Shown here: in pieces, positions 51,582-55,722 of the stretch
Layout: each line of letters begins with the position of its first letter
Numbering within the stretch: the first letter of the stretch is position 1
Assembly: GCA_944384375.1 (NCBI GenBank)
Contig: CALWTE010000007.1
Coordinates: 1 to 55,722, forward strand
DNA from: an uncultured Clostridia bacterium
GTDB lineage: Bacteria > Bacillota > Clostridia > Christensenellales > UBA1242
Direction: 5' to 3'
Length of the DNA: 55,722 bases
The notes under the pieces: model-generated
Seen by the model: the letters and a program-made list of their open reading frames with translations, nothing else
What the model was told of the DNA's origin: nothing
Databases searched by the model: none
Translations under genes and position numbers: made by a program

Positions 51582-52229
51582 TTAACGAAGAATTGTAAGC
51601 AAATCTTCAAGGCTGTTGTATAAATCTTCTTCTTCCTCGTCTAAGTCGTCGCCTTTTGATGCCAAAATGTCTTCAATTTCATTTACTAATTCTTGTCTTT
51701 GTTGCAATGCGGTTGAATCGTCATCGCTAAGTGCAGAACTACGCTCACTAATGTTACGCAATCTGTCGCTAAGTTCCTTTTTGCTTAATTTAGTAGGTTT
51801 GTTGTAGTGAACGTCTAATTCTATTTTTTGGTCGTACATATGGTCGTTACCGTCTTCGCTTTCCGTCTTTACAGTTAGCAAAGTTTTGCCACCAGCACGC
51901 AAAAAGGCTAGTAGCGGTACTAAGTCGCCTTCACCTGCAATTATGCAATAAGCATCAATAAAATGTTTTGTGTGGTATAAATTTACGGCGTCAATTATCA
52001 TTCTTGTATCTAACTGTGATTTTGCCCTTTTCTTGTAACGCATTGTAGGGGCAGAATCAAAGCCGTATTTTTCTATTACTTCGTCAAACTTCATATGTTT
52101 CCTTTCGTTAAAGCCGTAAACCTTACAATAGGCAAGTTTGCCCACCTTTTGAATTTGCTCCAAAATGTTATTAAAAACAGGCAAACTCACTTTTGCGTTG
52201 TCAATGTCAATTAATAATGCTATTTGCAT
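51582..52229 (-). CDS. NYN domain protein (LabA/DUF88-like)
   Basis: 215 residues from the ATG at 52229, preceded by TGGAGG at eight bases; a TTG five codons upstream lies in the Shine-Dalgarno and is not used. The PIN-like NYN domain (about 1-150) has acidic residues in LIDIDNAKVS, DTRMIIDAVNLYH and IIAGEGDLVPLLAFLR, as expected for a metal-dependent RNase. The C-terminal part is helical and acidic (DDLDEEEEDLYNSLEDLL). No OST-HTH domain. Substrate unknown. It is 18 bases downstream of the DNA glycosylase gene, a shared transcript. Confidence 0.88.
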   Translation of the reverse strand: MQIALLIDIDNAKVSLPVFNNILEQIQKVGKLAYCKVYGFNERKHMKFDEVIEKYGFDSAPTMRYKKRAKSQLDTRMIIDAVNLYHTKHFIDAYCIIAGEGDLVPLLAFLRAGGKTLLTVKTESEDGNDHMYDQKIELDVHYNKPTKLSKKELSDRLRNISERSSALSDDDSTALQQRQELVNEIEDILASKGDDLDEEEEDLYNSLEDLLTILR

Positions 52230-52247
52230 AATTAAAACCTCCAAAAT

Positions 52248-53096
52248 TTATTTTAAAGTTATGTCTTTTCTCTTGTAGTAAAAGAGATATTGCTGGCAAT
52301 AGCCACTATCCAGCCCAAATTGCTCAACAAACCATTGCGCAATCTTTTTGCGGTTAGTTTCCATTCCGCCAAAATCGTTAGTATAAACTTTATTTATCCA
52401 CGTATCCACAGGAAAAACGTCATACCTATTTAGTCCAAACAACAAGATACAGTCAGCTACCTTTGGCCCTACACCTTTAAGACTAAGTAGAATTTGTCTA
52501 GCGTTTTCGGTAGAGTCGGTGTTTCTTAGGTTTTCAAGAATTTTTTCACTCCCCAACCTTTTTATTGTATCCACTAAGTAAGGGGCACGATAGCCACAGC
52601 CTAAATCAGTAAAATCTTGCTCTGTTGCTTGTGATAATTGCTCTAGTGTAGGAAAAGCAAATCCCCAGTCAGTTTTTGAGCCGAAACGCTCGCAAATGCC
52701 TGTTACACTTTTGCGAATTCTCGGGATATTATTGTTTGCGGAAATAATAAAGTTTATTATTACTTCTACCAAAGGTTGCCTCAGCAGACGGACACCTTTG
52801 CCATAATCTAAGGCGGGACGCAACATCTCAAACTTACCCAACCTTTCTAAAATGATATCATAATTTGTTAAAAAATCAAAATAATTTACAAAGAATTTAG
52901 GATTAGATGTCAAAATTTTATAGTGATTGTCCCCGATTTTGGTAATTTCAGCCCTATTTTCACCCGTTTCAACCCACCAGTCGCCATTTTCTAGTAGTCC
53001 AAAGCGAAACAACTGCCCGCTAGTCAAGATGCTTTCTGGCTCAAAAGTGCTGGCGTCAAAAACTTCTATATTATCATTATTTACGACATATTTCAT
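52248..53096 (-). CDS. 8-oxoguanine DNA glycosylase/AP lyase (OGG1 family)
   Basis: Base-excision repair enzyme removing 8-oxoguanine. 282 residues: N-terminal TBP-like OGG_N domain (about 5-115, SILTSGQLFRFG) and HhH-GPD domain with catalytic Lys in SLKGVGPKVADCILL near 213 and Asp in FPVDTWINKVY near 233. No C-terminal iron-sulfur cluster, as expected for OGG1. Operon start with the NYN gene downstream. No good AGGAG is visible at the ATG. Confidence 0.93.
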   Translation of the reverse strand: MKYVVNNDNIEVFDASTFEPESILTSGQLFRFGLLENGDWWVETGENRAEITKIGDNHYKILTSNPKFFVNYFDFLTNYDIILERLGKFEMLRPALDYGKGVRLLRQPLVEVIINFIISANNNIPRIRKSVTGICERFGSKTDWGFAFPTLEQLSQATEQDFTDLGCGYRAPYLVDTIKRLGSEKILENLRNTDSTENARQILLSLKGVGPKVADCILLFGLNRYDVFPVDTWINKVYTNDFGGMETNRKKIAQWFVEQFGLDSGYCQQYLFYYKRKDITLK

Positions 53097-53262
53097 AGTT
53101 TTTTTATTATAATCAATTTTGCAAATAAAAGCAATTGTTTAAAAGAAAAAACACAAGAACTTGTATCTATGCATTTTAGGAAATGTTTTCTTGCATCTCT
53201 CTTTTTAATTATTCGTCCGTTTTAACCCTACAGACTATTTAAATAGATTTTTTAAATTAAAC

Positions 53263-53297
53263 AAAAAAGTCTTTGGTTTGTTTTCAAAGACTTTTTT
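53263..53297 (-). terminator. Terminator of the inositol monophosphatase family gene
   Basis: AAAAAAGTCTTTG, loop GTTTGTTTT, CAAAGACTTTTTT. Perfect 13-bp stem, works on either strand, 13 bases beyond the stop. Confidence 0.9.
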
Positions 53298-53309
53298 AGT
53301 AAAAAACAA

Positions 53310-54068
53310 TTACGGTTGCTTTTTCATATGCTCTAGTACGACCGTTTTCAAAAATTCTAGTAATCTAGGCGAATTTGCAACAATTGCCATTTTGCCGTCA
53401 TTATCAAAAACATATAGCCCTGAATTTCTGCTCGCGCAAAGTCCAGGTAATAAATCCCACGGATGATTGCACATATAAATATATCCGTCTAACATTCCGC
53501 TAGAAACCATTGCAAAACCTACACAAGTAGAGCCTACGAGCCGTACTCCTTGCACTCGTCTGTCCAAAAACTCCGCCACTCTCCACCTAAGATTCTGCGG
53601 ACCGTCTACAAAAATAAGGCTGTGGTCTAGATTCTTTGGTTCTAATAGCATTTGCTTGCCGTTTGTGTATGTTCCGTAACCTTTTGCGGACATCACTTTT
53701 ACCTTTATTTCGGGACAATAAAGCACGCTAGCGACCGCTTCGCCGTCTTCTAAATATGCCATTTGAATTCCCCAAAGAGGCAGTCCGTGCGAAAAATTCT
53801 TTGTACCGTCTACTGGGTCTATTACAAAACAAGTCTTTGGCAGACAATTATTCGCGCAAGATTCTTCGCTAATAATAGGAATTTTGGGCATTAATTTTTT
53901 CGCCAGTTTCAAAATAGAGCGCTCTATTTCTAAGTCTACATTAGTTACAATATCAAATTCGCCTTTGTCAATTAGACGCAAAGTTTTCGTTTGCTTCACG
54001 ATTTTTGCACCCATTGTAACGGCTTTTTGCATAAAATTTACGTATTTTGAATATTTACCAAACTTCAT
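53310..54068 (-). CDS. Inositol monophosphatase family protein
   Basis: Mg-dependent phosphatase of the IMPase/CysQ/FBPase fold. 252 residues. Motifs: DIVTNVDLEIER near 39-50, ISEES at 66-70 (metal Glu), DPVDGTKNFSHGLP at 84-97, and HPWDLLPGLC near 200 with the last Asp. Substrates in this family include myo-inositol-1-phosphate, fructose-1,6-bisphosphate, NADP and PAP; the sequence does not choose between them. Monocistronic between ogg and rpmA. Confidence 0.92.
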   Translation of the reverse strand: MKFGKYSKYVNFMQKAVTMGAKIVKQTKTLRLIDKGEFDIVTNVDLEIERSILKLAKKLMPKIPIISEESCANNCLPKTCFVIDPVDGTKNFSHGLPLWGIQMAYLEDGEAVASVLYCPEIKVKVMSAKGYGTYTNGKQMLLEPKNLDHSLIFVDGPQNLRWRVAEFLDRRVQGVRLVGSTCVGFAMVSSGMLDGYIYMCNHPWDLLPGLCASRNSGLYVFDNDGKMAIVANSPRLLEFLKTVVLEHMKKQP

Positions 54069-54148
54069 TCTCTCTTTCCCTATTTTTTGATAAATTAATT
54101 ATACTTAATCAATTCACTTTTTGCAAACAAAACTAAGAACAAAAATAA

Positions 54149-54176
54149 AAAAAGGCTAGTAAATTTTAGCCTTTTA
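54149..54176 (-). terminator. Terminator of the rplU-prp-rpmA operon
   Basis: Minus strand AAAAGGCTAAA, loop ATTTAC, TAGCCTTTTTTT, six bases after the rpmA stop. Confidence 0.88.
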
Positions 54177-54181
54177 AAATA

Positions 54182-54457
54182 TTATTTAGCAATAACGGAA
54201 ACAACTTTCTTGTTGTCTTTTGAACGTGTGAATTTAACTACGCCTTCTGCTAATGCGTAAAGTGTGTAATCTCTACCGCAACCAACATTTAGTCCTGCGT
54301 GGAATTGTGTGCCACGTTGGCGGACTAAGATTTCGCCTGCTTTAACAGGGGTTGAGTCGCTACGTTTAATACCCAAACGCTTTGATTCACTGTCACGTCC
54401 GTTTTTACTACTACCTTGTCCTTTCTTGTGGGCAAACAGTTGTATATTAATAAACAT
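54182..54457 (-). CDS. rpmA: 50S ribosomal protein L27, with Prp-cleaved N-terminal extension
   Basis: 91 residues. The N-terminus [19 protein letters not shown] carries the Firmicutes-type extension with the L-F-A cleavage site: Prp removes the first eight or nine residues so that the basic Ala-start tail can reach the peptidyl transferase centre. The remaining sequence ([17 protein letters not shown]) is standard. The start overlaps the prp stop region by 11 bases; GGAGG precedes the ATG. Third gene of rplU-prp-rpmA. Confidence 0.97.
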   Translation of the reverse strand: MFINIQLFAHKKGQGSSKNGRDSESKRLGIKRSDSTPVKAGEILVRQRGTQFHAGLNVGCGRDYTLYALAEGVVKFTRSKDNKKVVSVIAK

Positions 54458-54785
54458 CTTTAACCTCCAAATTAATAAAATCGCTGTACTCGCTATACAA
54501 ATCGCCTATTCCGCACATCATAGTTGCAAAAATTATTTGCACATCGTGTGCCGTACTTTCGGGCAGATTTTGCGGTACTACAATTTCCAAATAAGCGCTT
54601 TTATCGTCTCGCTTGATTTCCACATTAGCGCAAGCCACAGTAAGCATTCCCAAAGCTGCCGTCTGCACAATGCTAGATAGCGCTGCGCAAACGATGTCTT
54701 CGCCACTTTCACCAAAGCCCGTATGCCCTGAGCAAATCACGCGAGTGTAATCTTCGCCTTTTTTGAAAACTGTGATATCTGTCAT
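54447..54785 (-). CDS. prp: Ribosomal-processing cysteine protease Prp
   Basis: 112 residues, formerly YsxB. Catalytic His in [20 protein letters not shown] (His21) and Cys (about Cys33 in DIVCAALS) form the dyad. Required to trim the L27 extension before ribosome assembly. Its position between L21 and L27 is the standard Firmicutes order. The rpmA start lies inside its last codons. Confidence 0.96.
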   Translation of the reverse strand: MTDITVFKKGEDYTRVICSGHTGFGESGEDIVCAALSSIVQTAALGMLTVACANVEIKRDDKSAYLEIVVPQNLPESTAHDVQIIFATMMCGIGDLYSEYSDFINLEVKDVY

Positions 54786-54810
54786 TTTAACTCCTTAAAA
54801 CAAACAGTTT

Positions 54811-55119
54811 TTATTTCTTAATAGAAACAATTTTAATTTTGCTGTATGGTTGGCGGTGTCCTTGAGCGCGGTGGTGTCCGTTCATTTTCTTGTAGATTGC
54901 TAATTGCACTTTAGGACCTTTGCCGTTTTCCAAAACTTCGGCAGTAACGCTTGCTCCGTTGATTGTTGGGTTACCAAAAACACCACCCTTGTCTTCGCCA
55001 AGCATTAAAACATCAAAAGTAACTTTGTCGCCAACTTGTGCCTCAAGACGTTCAACTTTTAAAACATCGTTTTCTTGTACTTTGTACTGTTTGCCACCAG
55101 TCTTAATAATTGCGTACAT
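54811..55119 (-). CDS. rplU: 50S ribosomal protein L21
   Basis: 102 residues, full length. Standard start MYAIIKTGGKQYKVQENDV and C-terminal KMNGHHRAQGHRQPYSKIKI, which binds 23S rRNA and L20. First gene of the rplU-prp-rpmA operon. GGAGGGAAAAAT precedes the ATG. The promoter at 55345-55373 leaves a leader of about 219 bases. Confidence 0.98.
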   Translation of the reverse strand: MYAIIKTGGKQYKVQENDVLKVERLEAQVGDKVTFDVLMLGEDKGGVFGNPTINGASVTAEVLENGKGPKVQLAIYKKMNGHHRAQGHRQPYSKIKIVSIKK

Positions 55120-55338
55120 ATTTTTCCCTCCTCAATCCAATCTCGCTAAAGTCCAGGCAGAATGATTTTTAAATGTTGCTAAAATTGATTTAATTTAGCC
55201 TGCTAATTCTCTAAAAATTAAATCTACTAAAAAACTGTAAATTAACTAACAAGTTTCAAGCAAAATTTACTCTAAATGATTTTAGCATTTAAAATTTTCA
55301 AATCATTCATTTAAAAAAGCCCGTTTTAAGCGGATACT
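55120..55338 (-). promoter_or_regulatory. 5' leader of the rplU operon, possible L21 leader
   Basis: About 219 bases between the predicted transcription start and the rplU ATG. Firmicutes often have an autoregulatory L21 leader here. The end of the leader reads TCTGCCTGGACTTTAGCGAG, which has the look of the conserved part of that RNA, but I could not fold it reliably. A weak CCG/CGG hairpin with T run lies near its 5' end (minus strand, about 55316-55332). Confidence 0.45.
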
Positions 55339-55344
55339 TTTGTT

Positions 55345-55373
55345 ATGATACCATAATTTTAGAATAATGTCAA
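55345..55373 (-). promoter_or_regulatory. Sigma-A promoter of rplU-prp-rpmA
   Basis: Minus strand TTGACA (rc of 55368-55373), 17-base spacer, TATCAT (rc of 55345-55350). Perfect -35, five of six in -10, optimal spacing. Confidence 0.85.
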
Positions 55374-55635
55374 GACAAAAATCAAACTTGCGTAGTGGAA
55401 AACTCAAACGAGTGCAAAGAAAAAATTAATTGCAACAAAATTTTTTAAAAAAGAAACTTGAGGAAAGGGAAAAAACAGTTAATTAGTTATTGTATATTAA
55501 GTGTTAAGTGTAATGATTTTTAATAATGCAATGATTTTTAACTATAAACTAAAAAAGAGCAAACGCTCTTTTTTAGTTGTTTGGTGGTTTACCCAAATTG
55601 TTATTTTGTTTAAAATAAAATTTATATTTTCATTT
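55374..55635. other. 262-base intergenic region at right edge
   Basis: Upstream of the rplU promoter and downstream of the third BspA-like gene. It carries that gene's terminator (55547-55578); the rest is AT-rich with nothing recognised. Confidence 0.6.
55547..55578 (-). terminator. Terminator of the third BspA-like gene
   Basis: AACTAAAAAAGAGC, loop AAAC, GCTCTTTTTTAGTT. Near copy of the terminator at 18390-18423, and the bases between it and the stop codon are also nearly the same in both. Confidence 0.88.
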
Positions 55636-55722
55636 TTAACTATTGTTTGTGTCGTCGTTTATATTGCCGTTGTTTATTGGTTCAAATTGGGCAACGATTG
55701 TTTTGCCGGCTAAGTTTGTTGT
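55636..55722 (-). CDS. C-terminal end of a third BspA-like surface protein, cut by window edge
   Basis: The last 28 codons of a minus-strand gene whose body lies beyond the right edge. The readable end, LAGKTIVAQFEPINNG then NINDDTNNS, aligns with YEGKLIIAKFTKITNE and DINEDLDNS at the end of the 18480-21662 protein. The stop codon context and 85 bases of 3' sequence also match that gene. It is therefore very probably another BspA/InlB-repeat surface protein, although no leucine-rich repeat is visible inside the window. Confidence 0.8.
   Translation of the reverse strand, partial: TTNLAGKTIVAQFEPINNGNINDDTNNS

Noticed and set aside
53098..53262. Possible small RNA or gene between ogg and the inositol monophosphatase family gene
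   Set aside because: Only short AT-rich frames and one terminator; no promoter followed by a structured region.
55501..55713. 70-codon plus-strand open frame at the right edge
   Set aside because: Antisense to the end of the BspA-like gene and its terminator; no ribosome site.

Overview
The window looks like one AT-rich (low-GC) chromosomal contig from a spore-forming, Clostridia-like Bacillota. Supporting signs are strong AGGAG-type ribosome binding sites, a dispersed set of endospore genes (spoIVA, spmA, spmB, ylbJ, a SpoVD/FtsI-type PBP and an FtsW/SpoVE protein), ScpA/ScpB, the L21-Prp-L27 operon with a Prp-cleavable L27 extension, DUF4364 and TSCPD small proteins, and a MurE carrying the DNPR motif of meso-diaminopimelate enzymes. 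Genus cannot be read from the sequence. I see no tRNA, rRNA, CRISPR array, prophage or intact insertion sequence.

Layout. The left edge (1-1582) is a BspA-like leucine-rich-repeat surface protein that runs off the window. Next come an M50 protease-scpA-scpB operon, a divergent ylbJ, and a DUF4364/TSCPD pair. A division and cell wall (dcw) cluster follows on the minus strand (7901-17418): phosphoesterase, rsmH, ftsL-like, PBP, murE, mraY, murD, ftsW. It lacks murG, murC and ftsZ here; murA and divIB lie 33 kb away (49352-51391). A second, complete BspA-like protein occupies 18480-21662, and the tail of a third enters at the right edge (55636-55722). Region 22-33 kb holds an Xre regulator, spoIVA, a lipoprotein, two orphan proteins, a tatD-rsmA-pckA operon, spmAB and a metallo-beta-lactamase-fold enzyme. 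Region 33-38.3 kb is a plus-strand block: ADP-forming acyl-CoA synthetase, YhhN, GGCT-like, phosphodiesterase and GtrA. Region 38.5-49 kb holds metG, an OLD-like ATPase paired with a signal-peptidase-like membrane protein, ftsH, a small lipoprotein copied from the FtsH outer domain, and a DUF6273-like surface protein. The right end has murA-divIB, NYN-ogg, an inositol-monophosphatase-family gene and rplU-prp-rpmA.

How the genes work together. The main theme is envelope growth and sporulation: precursor synthesis (MurA, MurD, MurE, MraY), septal synthesis (PBP, FtsW, FtsL-like, DivIB), chromosome condensation (ScpAB), membrane quality control (FtsH, M50 protease) and spore assembly. A second theme is large anchored surface proteins sharing promoter and 3' sequence.

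Most notable observations: (1) a stand-alone lipoprotein that is a recent copy of the FtsH extracytoplasmic domain, directly upstream of ftsH; (2) a palindromic repeat built on TACTATGCATAGTA found between genes and also in frame inside murD and a hydrolase gene; (3) two perfect palindromes of 24 and 34 bp, 217 bp end to end; (4) BspA-like paralogues with near-identical promoter blocks and 3' ends; (5) an OLD-like ATPase with an altered Toprim region beside a degenerate signal-peptidase-like protein.
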